Positions 43,049-50,964 of a stretch of 64,000 nucleotides of DNA are shown here, one piece after another. The stretch is from Chitinophaga jiangningensis (GTDB lineage Bacteria > Bacteroidota > Bacteroidia > Chitinophagales > Chitinophagaceae). How positions within the stretch are numbered: the stretch's first letter is position 1; each line of letters opens with the position of its first letter. The notes under the pieces were generated by a model, which was not told the origin of the DNA, searched no databases, and was given only the letters and a program-made list of their open reading frames with translations. The translations under genes and the position numbers were made by a program. Where the stretch lies: positions 496,001-560,000 of the forward strand of contig NZ_FRBL01000007.1 of assembly GCF_900142605.1 (NCBI RefSeq). Direction: 5' to 3'.

Positions 43049-45211
43049 TTATTTCACAATTTTCAGCTCATTGATGATGTTTTTGGCACCACCGAGTTTT
43101 TCAATGCACCAGAGTACATAGCGTACATCCACACAGATAGTACGGTTGTAGTTGGAGTCGAACTGGATTTTATGGCTGAGTGCTTCGTAGTTACCGTCGA
43201 ACGCGAGGCCGATCAGCTCACCGTTGCCGTTGATCACAGGGGAACCTGAGTTACCGCCGGTGATATCATTGGTGGTGATAAAGCACACTACAACATCGTT
43301 GCGTTTAGGATCTTTATATTGACCAAAATCTTTCTTGTTGTAGAGGTCTACGTAGTTCGCAGGCAGGTCAAATTCATAATCACCCGGAACATATTTTTCG
43401 ATCACACCTTTCATGGTACACACGTAGTCGTAATTAACGGCATCGCGTGGGGAGTAAGGTTTAACCTGGCCATAGGAAACACGCATGGTGAAGTTTGCAT
43501 CCGGGTATCTGTTGGCGTTAGGTTGCATTTGCATGATGCCTTTCAGGTATTCGCGACCCAGGTCGTTGTTTTTAGACACGAACTGGTTGTACAGCGGCAG
43601 GTATTTGCCGGTATAGTTTTTAACGAACGCGCTGGCGTATGCAAAAGCAGGATCTGCCTGGAGGGTAACTGCATCCGGGTTTTTAACGAATGCTTCCCAT
43701 TTGGCATCACTGAAAATCATGGTGTTAGCCATCAGGTTAGCCGCCCATTTACGGTAGGTAGCATCTTCGGTGAGACTACCGTATTTGGAACTGAGTTCCT
43801 GGTAGAAAGCCGTTGGTTGCTGATCCTTAGGGATGTCGTTATAATACAGCTGGCAGGTAGCGGCGAGGATTTTTTCATCGCTTGGTTTGTTTTCACCTTC
43901 CAGGAATGCTTTGCGTGCTTTATCGGCAGCAGCTACTGCGTTTTTAACCGCATCTTTCGGTGCGTTTGGTGTAACCAGTGCTTTTTCCACCTGCAGCAGT
44001 GTGGAGGCGAAGCCGGCAACAGGAGAACCGAGGATACCTTCGGTGAGATATACACGACCTTTTGCGTACGGCGTCCATGCTTTATAGTTTGCTGCGTAGT
44101 CGTTCAGAATGTTGGCAAATTCAGGTTTATCCTGTGCCCATTTAGCGAAGGCAGCTTCTTGTTTCCTTTTATCTTCCAGTACGTGGTATTTCTCGAGCTG
44201 CTTGGTTTCGCCGTCGAAGAATTTCCAGTAGTTGGCAATACCGGCATAAGAAGAAGCCAGTTGCAGTTTCACTGCAGGGTCTTTCTTCATTTGCTCGAAC
44301 ATGGCTTTCAGGCGAACGTCGCGCAGGTTAACGGTATTAGGGTTTTCTACGGTATTCTTCAGTTCTACGCCATAGGAGGTTTCGTAGCGGTTGGTACCAC
44401 CAGGATAACCAAAGATCATGGCATAGTCGTTTTCTTTCACTCCTTTGATGGAAACCGGCAGGAAGTGTTTAGGTTTCAAAGGCACGTTGTCCTTAGAGTA
44501 AGGGGCTGGTTTACCATTTTTATCGGCATATACGCGGAAGATAGAGAAGTCACCGGTGTGGCGTGGCCATTCCCAGTTATCTGTATCACCACCAAATTTA
44601 CCGATGGATTCAGGAGGGGTACCAACCAGGCGGATGTCGGTGTAGCGTTCGTACACAAACAGCAGGTATTGGTTGGCTTTGTACATAGGTACTACTTTGG
44701 CTTCGTAACCGGTGCCCGCAGTAGCTTTTTCGATGATTTCCGCGTAGCCGGATTGTTCTTTAGCGGTTCTTTCCGCGCCGGACAAACCTTTTACGGCATC
44801 TTCCACCTGTTTGGTAACGTCTTCCACTTTTACCAGGAACTGAACAGACAGCATAGGGGAAGAGATTTCCTGCGATTTGTTCTGGGCATAGAAGCCGTTT
44901 TTCAGGTAGTTGTGTTCCACGGTGCTGGCTGAGGCGATAGCGCCGTAGCCGCAGTGGTGGTTTGTGAAGATCAAGCCTTCGTTGCTCACGATTTCGCCCG
45001 TACAGCCGCCGCCGAAGATAACGATGGCGTCTTTGATTGATGCTTTGTTGATGCTGTATAACTGCTCTTTCGTCAATTTGAGGCCTCTTTTCACCATGTC
45101 GTTATACGTTTGCTGCCCCAGCAAATAGGGAAGCCACATGCCCTCGTCCGCTTTGGCCCATTTGATACTTACGGCCATGAGGAGGAGCAAAACCACCAGA
45201 TGTTTTCTCAT
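43049..45211 (-). CDS. S46 family dipeptidyl peptidase, DPP7-like
   Basis: 720 aa. Signal peptide cut near AKA|DE. Catalytic His is in FTNHHCGYG (residues 85-86), Asp in the DNWEWPRHTGDFS region, and Ser655 in GGNSGSPV. Residue 673, eighteen after the serine, is Gly. In the Porphyromonas enzymes this position is Gly in DPP7 (hydrophobic P1) and Arg in DPP11 (acidic P1), so a DPP7-type specificity is expected. It removes dipeptides from peptides in the periplasm to feed amino-acid uptake. Single gene with its own -7 box and terminator. Confidence 0.94.
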   Translation of the reverse strand: MRKHLVVLLLLMAVSIKWAKADEGMWLPYLLGQQTYNDMVKRGLKLTKEQLYSINKASIKDAIVIFGGGCTGEIVSNEGLIFTNHHCGYGAIASASTVEHNYLKNGFYAQNKSQEISSPMLSVQFLVKVEDVTKQVEDAVKGLSGAERTAKEQSGYAEIIEKATAGTGYEAKVVPMYKANQYLLFVYERYTDIRLVGTPPESIGKFGGDTDNWEWPRHTGDFSIFRVYADKNGKPAPYSKDNVPLKPKHFLPVSIKGVKENDYAMIFGYPGGTNRYETSYGVELKNTVENPNTVNLRDVRLKAMFEQMKKDPAVKLQLASSYAGIANYWKFFDGETKQLEKYHVLEDKRKQEAAFAKWAQDKPEFANILNDYAANYKAWTPYAKGRVYLTEGILGSPVAGFASTLLQVEKALVTPNAPKDAVKNAVAAADKARKAFLEGENKPSDEKILAATCQLYYNDIPKDQQPTAFYQELSSKYGSLTEDATYRKWAANLMANTMIFSDAKWEAFVKNPDAVTLQADPAFAYASAFVKNYTGKYLPLYNQFVSKNNDLGREYLKGIMQMQPNANRYPDANFTMRVSYGQVKPYSPRDAVNYDYVCTMKGVIEKYVPGDYEFDLPANYVDLYNKKDFGQYKDPKRNDVVVCFITTNDITGGNSGSPVINGNGELIGLAFDGNYEALSHKIQFDSNYNRTICVDVRYVLWCIEKLGGAKNIINELKIVK

Positions 45212-45239
45212 AGTTATTGCAGATTTGTTTTAAGGACCT

Positions 45240-45247
45240 CAAACCTA
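45240..45247 (-). promoter_or_regulatory. -7 box TAGGTTTG of the S46 peptidase gene
   Basis: Exact TAnnTTTG on the minus strand, giving a leader of about 22-25 nt. Confidence 0.55.
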
Positions 45248-45438
45248 TGCTTTTTTTTGTTAACCATGAAGTTAGACTGCTATGGATGGCGGATTTAGCC
45301 ACACATGTGGTAATTAAATAAATGTGTTAAATGTTCGAACAAAAAAACTGGAATATGATTTGATAAAGGGACCTTCAGCTGGCTGTGCCAGATTTCAATC
45401 ACCCCTGTGAATCAGGATAATTTAAAAACCTGTCGTAT

Positions 45439-45870
45439 ATGAAGAAATTATGGTTAGTATTTGGAATTGCGGCGCTGGCAGCCTGCCAGTCCGGTCCTTC
45501 CCAGGAGCAAAAAAAAGATTCCATCAAATCCGACCTGCAACAGGCTGGCGAGGATGTTAAATCTGCCGCCAGTAAAACAGGAGATTACCTCGAGCAGCAG
45601 AAAAGAGAGACGATCGACACACTGAATGCGCGCATTGCACAGATAGACCAGGCCACAGAAGAATTAAAGAAAAAGGGAGATAAAAAAAGTAAGGAAGCCC
45701 GCCAGAAACTGGAAGAAATGAAGTTACAGATGCAGCACGAAGTGGAAGATGTAAAGCAGGCCAGTGCGGAGAAATGGGACAGCACGAAGAAAGCGGCCGA
45801 GGAATTTGGGGATAAATCGGGCAAACTGTGGAGTGATTTCAAAAGGGATTTTAAGGACCTGTTTAATTAA
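45439..45870 (+). CDS. Small coiled-coil lipoprotein
   Basis: 143 aa. The lipobox LAAC lipidates Cys16. The mature part is almost all charged helix (Lys, Glu, Asp, Gln) with heptad-like spacing, DLQQAGEDVKSAASKTGDYL through SKEARQKLEEMKLQMQH, similar to YtxH/apolipoprotein-like stress proteins. It ends WSDFKRDFKDLF, an amphipathic tail. No enzymatic motif. rnhB starts 51 nt later. Confidence 0.8.
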   Translation: MKKLWLVFGIAALAACQSGPSQEQKKDSIKSDLQQAGEDVKSAASKTGDYLEQQKRETIDTLNARIAQIDQATEELKKKGDKKSKEARQKLEEMKLQMQHEVEDVKQASAEKWDSTKKAAEEFGDKSGKLWSDFKRDFKDLFN

Positions 45871-45921
45871 GGAGCTTGTTCCTTCTTTTTTATTCATGTA
45901 ATTTTACCCGGCTTAACAGAT

Positions 45922-46527
45922 TTGGAATTGCTACTAACTCGATACCAGGAATTATTATTAGAAGCCGGCTGTGATGAAGCCGGGCGCGGGTGCCTCGCAG
46001 GGCCTGTATTTGCTGCCGCGGTAATTCTGCCGGCAAACTTTAAACATAAGCTCCTCAATGATTCCAAGCAGATGAAACCTGCTGACAGGGACTTGCTGAG
46101 GAAGGTAATAGAAGAAAAAGCGATTTGTTATGCTGTAGCCAGCGTGGATAATGAAGAAATAGACCGGATTAATATTCTCAATGCTTCGTTTAAAGCGATG
46201 CATCTGGCACTTGAAAAGTTAAGCCAGGTTCCGGAGCACATTTTAGTAGATGGTAACAGATTTACCCCCTATGGCAATATACCGCATACCTGTATTATCC
46301 AGGGAGACGGCTTGTATGCCTCCATCGCAGCCGCATCTGTATTGGCTAAAACTTACAGGGATGAGTATATGCAGCAACTGCACGTAACTTACCCTCACTT
46401 TGGATGGGACACTAATATGGGCTACGGCACCAAACACCACCGCGATGCCATACGAGAGTTTGGTGATACGCCTTACCACCGGAAATCGTTCCGATTGTTG
46501 CCTGAACAACTGGAACTCGATTTTTAG
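45922..46527 (+). CDS. rnhB: Ribonuclease HII
   Basis: 201 aa. Start is a TTG at 45922 or 45928. The frame runs upstream only to the stop of the previous gene and holds no ATG or GTG, while the protein already shows the family N-terminus (YQELLLEAGCDEAGRGCLAGPV). DEAGRG holds the catalytic Asp-Glu, VDGNRF and the DGLYASIAAASVLAK region give the others. It removes ribonucleotides from DNA. rpoN follows 57 nt downstream. A near -7 box (TAATTTTA, 45899-45906) would give a very short leader. Confidence 0.94.
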   Translation: MELLLTRYQELLLEAGCDEAGRGCLAGPVFAAAVILPANFKHKLLNDSKQMKPADRDLLRKVIEEKAICYAVASVDNEEIDRINILNASFKAMHLALEKLSQVPEHILVDGNRFTPYGNIPHTCIIQGDGLYASIAAASVLAKTYRDEYMQQLHVTYPHFGWDTNMGYGTKHHRDAIREFGDTPYHRKSFRLLPEQLELDF

Positions 46528-46554
46528 GGAGCCAATTTTAATCTAATACAAATA

Positions 46555-46576
46555 CCAATCACTGAAAAATGATTGG
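46555..46576 (+). repeat. 7-bp hairpin before rpoN
   Basis: CCAATCA pairs with TGATTGG, loop CTGAAAAA, ending eight bases before the rpoN ATG. It could affect ribosome access. Confidence 0.4.
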
Positions 46577-46584
46577 ACTGAGAT

Positions 46585-48066
46585 ATGTTAAAACAGACAC
46601 AACAACAGAAGTTATTACAGAAGCTGTCACCACAGCAGATTCAGTTAATGAAGCTGCTGCAGGTACCTACTGTCAACCTGGAAGAGCGGATTAAGGAAGA
46701 ACTGGAGGAAAACCCTGCACTTGAGTACGGGGAGGAAGCCCATGAAGATGAGTTTAAAGAACAGGATGAATTTGAGTCTGACGATGACGAGTTTGAACCA
46801 GATGGCAGTGAGTCCGATTATGATAACATCGATATCTCAGAATATGTGAATGATGGAGATGATGAGGTGGCAGATTATAAACTCAGGGACGACAACTATC
46901 CCGACCCGGATGAAAGCAATAAAACTATCCCGGTAAGGGTGGAAACGTCGTTCCATGAACACCTGCTTAGTCAGCTGGGCATGCTGGAGCTGGACGACCG
47001 CCAGAACGCCATCGCCGAGCAGATTATTGGCAGCATTGATGATGATGGGTATTTAAGGAGAGAAGTAAGTGCGATCGTAGACGACCTTTCCTTCTCCCAA
47101 AATGTATCTACAGATGAAGAGGAAATCAGAGAACTGATCAAAAAGATCCAGGAATTTGATCCGCCGGGCGTTTGTTGCAGCGACCTGAAAGAATGCCTGC
47201 TGCTGCAATTGAAGCGCAAACCACAAGATGATCCGGGCGTACGTACCGCTTACCTGATCCTGGAAAATTACTTCGACGAGTTTACAAAAAAGCATTACGA
47301 GAAGATACAGAAGGCGCTAAGCCTGAGTGATGAGGCCCTGAAGGAGTCCATCAATCAGATTATCCGCCTTAATCCGAAGCCGGGAGGCAATTACGCTACA
47401 CTGAACAAAGCGGAAAGCTATGTATTACCTGACTTCTTTATTCTAAACAACAGCGGGAAACTGGAGCTGACGCTCAATTCCAGGAATGCCCCCGACCTGC
47501 GTATTTCCGGCGGTTACCGCGAGATGCTGAAAGAGTATGACCGTGGCGACAAGAAGGATAAGCGTCAGAAAGAGGCCGTGTTGTTTATCAAACAGAAAAT
47601 AGACGCTGCCAAATGGTTTATTGACGCCATCAAGCAGCGCCAGCATACCTTGTTATCCACCATGGAATCAATCATGGATTACCAGCGGGAATTTTTCCTG
47701 ACCGGTGATGAAACCACCATGAAGCCTATGATTCTGAAGGATATTGCCGATCGTACCGGACTGGATATCTCCACGGTAAGCCGTGTAGCTAACAGCAAGT
47801 ATGTGCAAACCGAGTTTGGTACTTTCAAACTGAAGTTTTTCTTCTCTGAATCCTTATCTACAGATAGTGGGGAGGAAGTATCTACCAGGGAAGTGAAAAA
47901 AATACTCTCTGATCTGATTGAGGCGGAGAACAAGCGTAAGCCTTTGAGCGATGAGCACCTGACAAAGATGCTGCAGGACAAAGGATATAACATTGCACGC
48001 AGAACCGTGGCCAAGTACAGGGAGCAATTGAATATCCCGGTGGCCCGTTTAAGAAAAGAACTTTAA
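46585..48066 (+). CDS. rpoN: RNA polymerase sigma-54 factor
   Basis: 493 aa. Region I is Gln/Leu-rich (QQQKLLQKLSPQQIQLMKLLQ). An acidic region II (about 50-110) precedes the core-binding domain, and the RpoN box ARRTVAKYR lies near residue 471. Sigma-54 needs AAA+ activator proteins to open promoters with -24/-12 elements; none of its activators are in this window. I found no convincing -24/-12 element in the intergenic regions here. Confidence 0.98.
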   Translation: MLKQTQQQKLLQKLSPQQIQLMKLLQVPTVNLEERIKEELEENPALEYGEEAHEDEFKEQDEFESDDDEFEPDGSESDYDNIDISEYVNDGDDEVADYKLRDDNYPDPDESNKTIPVRVETSFHEHLLSQLGMLELDDRQNAIAEQIIGSIDDDGYLRREVSAIVDDLSFSQNVSTDEEEIRELIKKIQEFDPPGVCCSDLKECLLLQLKRKPQDDPGVRTAYLILENYFDEFTKKHYEKIQKALSLSDEALKESINQIIRLNPKPGGNYATLNKAESYVLPDFFILNNSGKLELTLNSRNAPDLRISGGYREMLKEYDRGDKKDKRQKEAVLFIKQKIDAAKWFIDAIKQRQHTLLSTMESIMDYQREFFLTGDETTMKPMILKDIADRTGLDISTVSRVANSKYVQTEFGTFKLKFFFSESLSTDSGEEVSTREVKKILSDLIEAENKRKPLSDEHLTKMLQDKGYNIARRTVAKYREQLNIPVARLRKEL

Positions 48067-48073
48067 ACCGATC

Positions 48074-48769
48074 ATGCACCAGGAAGCCATACCATACCAT
48101 GGAAGCGACCACCAGCCGGCGCCGGAGTTTTCGCCGCAGGCCCGTGCCTTTGCACAGGTAGTTTCTTACATTACACATCCGCTTTTCATTCCTACGCTGG
48201 TAACCTTTCTGGTTTTACAGTCGCTCCCGGAATATTTTGTAGCGTTTAAAATGTCGAGCAAGCGATTTGCTTTCGACATGCTGTATTTCAGGGTGATTAT
48301 CATCAGTCTGTTTTTCCCGTTGCTGACGGTGATGCTGGCGAAGATGCTGGGTTTTATATCTTCGATCTATCTGAATACCCAGCGCGACAGGATCATACCT
48401 TATGTAGCGATCATTATTTATTATTTCTGGGCTTTTTATACTTTTCTGGAAGAAGGCGCTGCACCAAAATTCTACACGGCTTTTTTCCTGGGCATGTTTC
48501 TCGCCATCTCTATCTCCTTCGTAACCAATAGCTTTTGGAAAACCAGTATGCATGCTACCGGTTGGGGCGGGGTGATAGGTTTTTTATTATCGCTGATGTG
48601 GGGCATGCAAATGAATGTATCGCTGCCACTGATCATTACATTTTTTGTAGCGGGGATTGTGGGTACCTGTCGCATGATGCTGAAGGCGCATACCCCTGCC
48701 GAGATTTACATTGGCTTTAGCATTGGTATTCTTACGCAGCTGGCTTCCTGCTGGATGCTGGTGATTTAA
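48074..48769 (+). CDS. Membrane protein with degenerate PAP2-like motifs
   Basis: 231 aa, six membrane helices. WKTSMHATGWGG resembles the PSGH motif of PAP2 phosphatases, and CRMMLKAHTPAEIYIGFSIG resembles the SRxxxxxHxxxD motif with Glu for Asp. A related lipid phosphatase or an inactive relative is possible. It starts 7 nt after rpoN, so the two are cotranscribed; a functional link is not evident. Confidence 0.7.
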   Translation: MHQEAIPYHGSDHQPAPEFSPQARAFAQVVSYITHPLFIPTLVTFLVLQSLPEYFVAFKMSSKRFAFDMLYFRVIIISLFFPLLTVMLAKMLGFISSIYLNTQRDRIIPYVAIIIYYFWAFYTFLEEGAAPKFYTAFFLGMFLAISISFVTNSFWKTSMHATGWGGVIGFLLSLMWGMQMNVSLPLIITFFVAGIVGTCRMMLKAHTPAEIYIGFSIGILTQLASCWMLVI

Positions 48770-48771
48770 TA

Positions 48772-48838
48772 CTCAACTCTGATTCCTTGTTCTGTATTTA
48801 GTGATTAAATAAGAACAAGGAATAGAGCCGAGATTTTT
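48772..48838 (+). terminator. Very long terminator hairpin after rpoN operon
   Basis: Nested arms ATTCCTTGTTCT/AGAACAAGGAAT and TATTTA/TAAATA give an 18-bp stem with one bulge (48782-48823). Outer CTCT/AGAG and CTC/GAG pairs extend it to about 25 bp, followed by ATTTTTAG. Stem length is well above a usual terminator. Confidence 0.75.
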
Positions 48839-48884
48839 AGAATAGCGAAGAAAGTTTTTTTGGGGTTTAACCTGAACAGCCGAC

Positions 48885-48912
48885 TTGCTGTGGTTACATG
48901 TCGGTAACTTTG
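48885..48912 (+). promoter_or_regulatory. Full promoter TTG-17-TAACTTTG with no gene after it
   Basis: TTG (48885-48887), 17 bases, TAACTTTG (48905-48912). It is the only exact box in this window for which I also see a well-spaced -33 TTG. Transcription should start near 48917. Confidence 0.6.
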
Positions 48913-48916
48913 GATG

Positions 48917-49040
48917 CAAAGGCCGCAAGGCAGGCTAACAAACAACTAACAAACAGAAGGGTTAACATTCAACAACTAAACTTGACAATACAAAAGTCCA
49001 GAATTTTCCATTGTGACTCAAGCGTATAACTACGCTTTTT
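48917..49040 (+). ncRNA. Candidate orphan small RNA upstream of recA
   Basis: About 124 nt from the predicted start to the intrinsic terminator AAGCGTA-TAAC-TACGCTT plus T5 (49020-49040). Near the 5' end GCC-GCAA-GGC forms a GNRA-type hairpin; the middle is A-rich and single-stranded (ACAAACAACTAACAAACAG). No ORF starts after the predicted 5' end. It lies 270 nt before recA, which has its own promoter. It might equally be a conditional leader of recA. Confidence 0.5.
49020..49040 (+). terminator. Terminator of the candidate small RNA
   Basis: 7-bp stem AAGCGTA/TACGCTT, 4-nt loop, five T. The 3' arm can also pair with the AAAAAAGCG just downstream. Confidence 0.65.
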
Positions 49041-49283
49041 AAAAAAGCGGTAGTATTCCCATCTCCCCCATTTTCATTGTTTTATAAATTTTTTAAAAGA
49101 TTTTTTCATTGCGCACATCCAATGCGTAATGCCGGATGATCTTTGTATTGTTGATGGGAGTTGATCCAGTCATAAAAAAGGATCTACTATTTTTTTTAGC
49201 AATAAAAATAAAATGCTAAAAATTTTAGGAAAATCAAAAATAAGTTTTAATTTAGCAGACCAGTTCGTGATTTGCTTATACTT

Positions 49284-49291
49284 TAAATTTG
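49284..49291 (+). promoter_or_regulatory. -7 box TAAATTTG of recA
   Basis: Exact TAnnTTTG, leaving about 10-13 nt of leader to the recA ATG at 49308. I see no LexA-like palindrome nearby. Confidence 0.6.
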
Positions 49292-49307
49292 TAAAAAACT
49301 AACTTAT

Positions 49308-50321
49308 ATGTCTACAGCCAATGCAGAAAAACTAAAGGCGCTTCGCCTTACAATGGACAAGATTGAGAAAGATTTCGGAAAGGGATCTGTGATGATGATG
49401 GGCGAGAAAGCGGAAGCGCCGATGGAAGTAATTTCTACCGGTTCTTTAGGCTTGGATATAGCGCTTGGAATTAGCGGTTTTCCGAAGGGAAGGATCATAG
49501 AGATCTATGGACCTGAGTCTTCCGGTAAAACAACCGTTGCAATACATACAATAGCAGAAGCACAGAAGAAAGGTGGTATCTGCGCAATTATAGATGCGGA
49601 GCATGCCTTTGACAGCAGCTATGCGAGGAGACTGGGCGTGGATGTGGATGCGCTGCTGATTTCCCAGCCGGATCATGGTGAGCAGGCTTTGGAGATTGCG
49701 GATCGTCTGATTCTTTCCGGTGCGGTGGATGTAGTGGTGATTGACTCCGTTGCGGCGCTGGTTCCTAAAGGGGAACTGGAAGGTGAAATGGGAGAAAGCA
49801 AAATGGGTCTGCAAGCCCGTCTGATGTCTCAGGCGCTGCGTAAGCTGACTGCTACCATTTCTAAAACCAACTGCTGCTGTATATTCATTAACCAGTTACG
49901 TGAAAAGATCGGTGTTATGTTTGGTAATCCGGAAACTACAACCGGTGGTAACGCACTGAAGTTCTATGCTTCCGTGAGGTTGGATATCCGTCGTATGAGT
50001 CAGATTAAAGATGGTGATGAAGCTATTGGTAACCGCGTGAAAGTGAAAGTGGTGAAGAATAAAGTAGCACCTCCATTCCGTCAGGCTGAATTCGATATCA
50101 TCTATGGTCAGGGTATCTCTAAAACTGGAGAACTGATTGACATGGGTGTGGAATACGGTATCGTTCAGAAGAGCGGTAGCTGGTTCAGCTATGACAGCAA
50201 CAAACTGGGTCAGGGCCGCGATGCAGTAAAACAATTACTGCTCGACAATCCGGAACTGGCAGCAGAAATTGAAGGAAAAATCAAAGCTAAACTCGCTGAA
50301 CAAAAAGCAGCAGAAGCTTAA
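49308..50321 (+). CDS. recA: Recombinase RecA
   Basis: 337 aa. Walker A GPESSGKT (about 68-75), DAEHAFDSSYA, VVVIDSVAALVP, INQLREKIGVMFGNPETTTGGNALKFY and the C-terminal acidic/Lys tail are all typical. It forms filaments on single-stranded DNA for recombination and repair. Single gene, short leader, followed by a 12-bp hairpin without T-run. Confidence 0.99.
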   Translation: MSTANAEKLKALRLTMDKIEKDFGKGSVMMMGEKAEAPMEVISTGSLGLDIALGISGFPKGRIIEIYGPESSGKTTVAIHTIAEAQKKGGICAIIDAEHAFDSSYARRLGVDVDALLISQPDHGEQALEIADRLILSGAVDVVVIDSVAALVPKGELEGEMGESKMGLQARLMSQALRKLTATISKTNCCCIFINQLREKIGVMFGNPETTTGGNALKFYASVRLDIRRMSQIKDGDEAIGNRVKVKVVKNKVAPPFRQAEFDIIYGQGISKTGELIDMGVEYGIVQKSGSWFSYDSNKLGQGRDAVKQLLLDNPELAAEIEGKIKAKLAEQKAAEA

Positions 50322-50350
50322 TAACAAAGAAATCCTCTGACAAATAATAC

Positions 50351-50379
50351 CATAGCCTTAGTACATCACTAAGGCTATG
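50351..50379 (+). terminator. Hairpin after recA (no T-run)
   Basis: CATAGCCTTAGT/ACTAAGGCTATG, 12 bp perfect, loop ACATC. Only A-rich sequence follows, so termination here may be weak and recA transcripts may run on to 50694. Confidence 0.6.
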
Positions 50380-50453
50380 ACAAAAATCAACGCCGCATTG
50401 CGGCCAGGGAATGCTATTGCCTGATGTAATTGGGTATTAAGGGTAATAGATTC

Positions 50454-50497
50454 AGTGGGAAATATTTAGTGAGGAGTATTTCAGTGAGAAGTATTAT
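50454..50497 (+). repeat. Three imperfect tandem repeats
   Basis: Units near AGTGAGGAGTATTTC at 50454-50467 (diverged), 50468-50482 and 50483-50497. Meaning unknown. Confidence 0.55.
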
Positions 50498-50523
50498 TCC
50501 TGTCAGTGTTAGATAAAGATATC

Positions 50524-50609
50524 CGATAGAGTAGCAAAAATTGTCTGATATACCTGTACAACACCCATCCATTAACCCCAAAACGGTGTATCAGACAATA
50601 CATCTATCG
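50524..50609 (+). repeat. Long inverted repeat before a small ORF
   Basis: ATTGTCTGATATAC (50540-50553) pairs with GTGTATCAGACAAT (50586-50599) with one T-G pair; outer CGATAGA (50524-50530) pairs with TCTATCG (50603-50609). The ATG of a 44-codon frame lies two bases beyond the outer arm. Confidence 0.7.
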
Positions 50610-50611
50610 AA

Positions 50612-50746
50612 ATGAAACTGAAGATCGTTTTAGTTTTAGTAAGCATTGGGTTAGTATGCACATCCCTGCCTTTTCCTGGGCGGGGATTTTTTTTTGCTTT
50701 TAAAAACCTGTATTCAACATCCCTGTTTAGATTGATACAATACTAA
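50612..50746 (+). CDS. Doubtful 44-codon ORF with internal terminator
   Basis: Starts MKLKIVLVLVSIGLVCTSLP, a hydrophobic stretch, directly after the long inverted repeat. The intrinsic terminator at 50661-50694 lies inside the frame, and its T-run encodes Phe-Phe-Phe, so most transcripts would end before the stop codon. Either it is not coding, or it is expressed as a nonstop message. Low confidence as a gene. Confidence 0.2.
   Translation: MKLKIVLVLVSIGLVCTSLPFPGRGFFFAFKNLYSTSLFRLIQY
50661..50694 (+). terminator. Strong terminator inside the small ORF
   Basis: ATCCCTGCC (50661-50669) with GGCGGGGAT (50678-50686), 9 bp, then nine T. Confidence 0.88.
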
Positions 50747-50915
50747 CCAGGGCGAACTTATCGATCTTATCACACAGCTTACCCATCAACGAACGCCAAT
50801 CAGCGGTTCGCAATCAGCCATATGTAATCCATAGCAGCTCACCGACGGGCAGGGCCTAGGGATTTTTCTCCTGTGCCGATGGCATAAGTGAAACATCCAG
50901 ACCTCCACATAAAAA

Positions 50916-50941
50916 AAGCCGGTGGATCACTCCACCGGCTT
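50916..50941 (-). terminator. Terminator of typA
   Basis: AAGCCGGTGGA/TCCACCGGCTT, 11 bp, loop TCAC; the A-run on the left gives T7 on the minus strand. Confidence 0.92.
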
Positions 50942-50964
50942 CCCTATAATATCAGGCTGAAAAA

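Larger units (their letters stand above)
48770..49307. other. 538-bp intergenic region before recA
   Basis: Holds the rpoN-operon terminator (48772-48838), a candidate small RNA with promoter and terminator (48885-49040), a weak third hairpin (GATCC/GGATC, about 49163-49184, then eight T) and the recA -7 box. AT-rich; no protein-coding frame that I can support. Confidence 0.65.
50322..50964. other. 643-bp intergenic region between recA and typA
   Basis: Holds the recA 3' hairpin (50351-50379), three imperfect 14-15 bp tandem repeats (50454-50497), a long inverted repeat (50524-50609), a small open frame (50612-50746) with a strong terminator inside it (50661-50694), and the typA terminator (50916-50941). 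From 50750 to 50910 I see only a short direct repeat (CAATCAGC twice). Confidence 0.65.

Noticed and set aside
43319..44932. 537-codon open frame on the plus strand
   Set aside because: Antisense to the S46 peptidase, Phe/Val-rich composition, no motif.
45326..45340. GTTCGAAC motif resembling a tRNA T-loop
   Set aside because: No acceptor, D or anticodon stems around it; just a short palindrome.
46500..49300. Sigma-54 (-24/-12) promoters near rpoN
   Set aside because: No TGGCAC-N5-TTGC-type element found in the intergenic parts.
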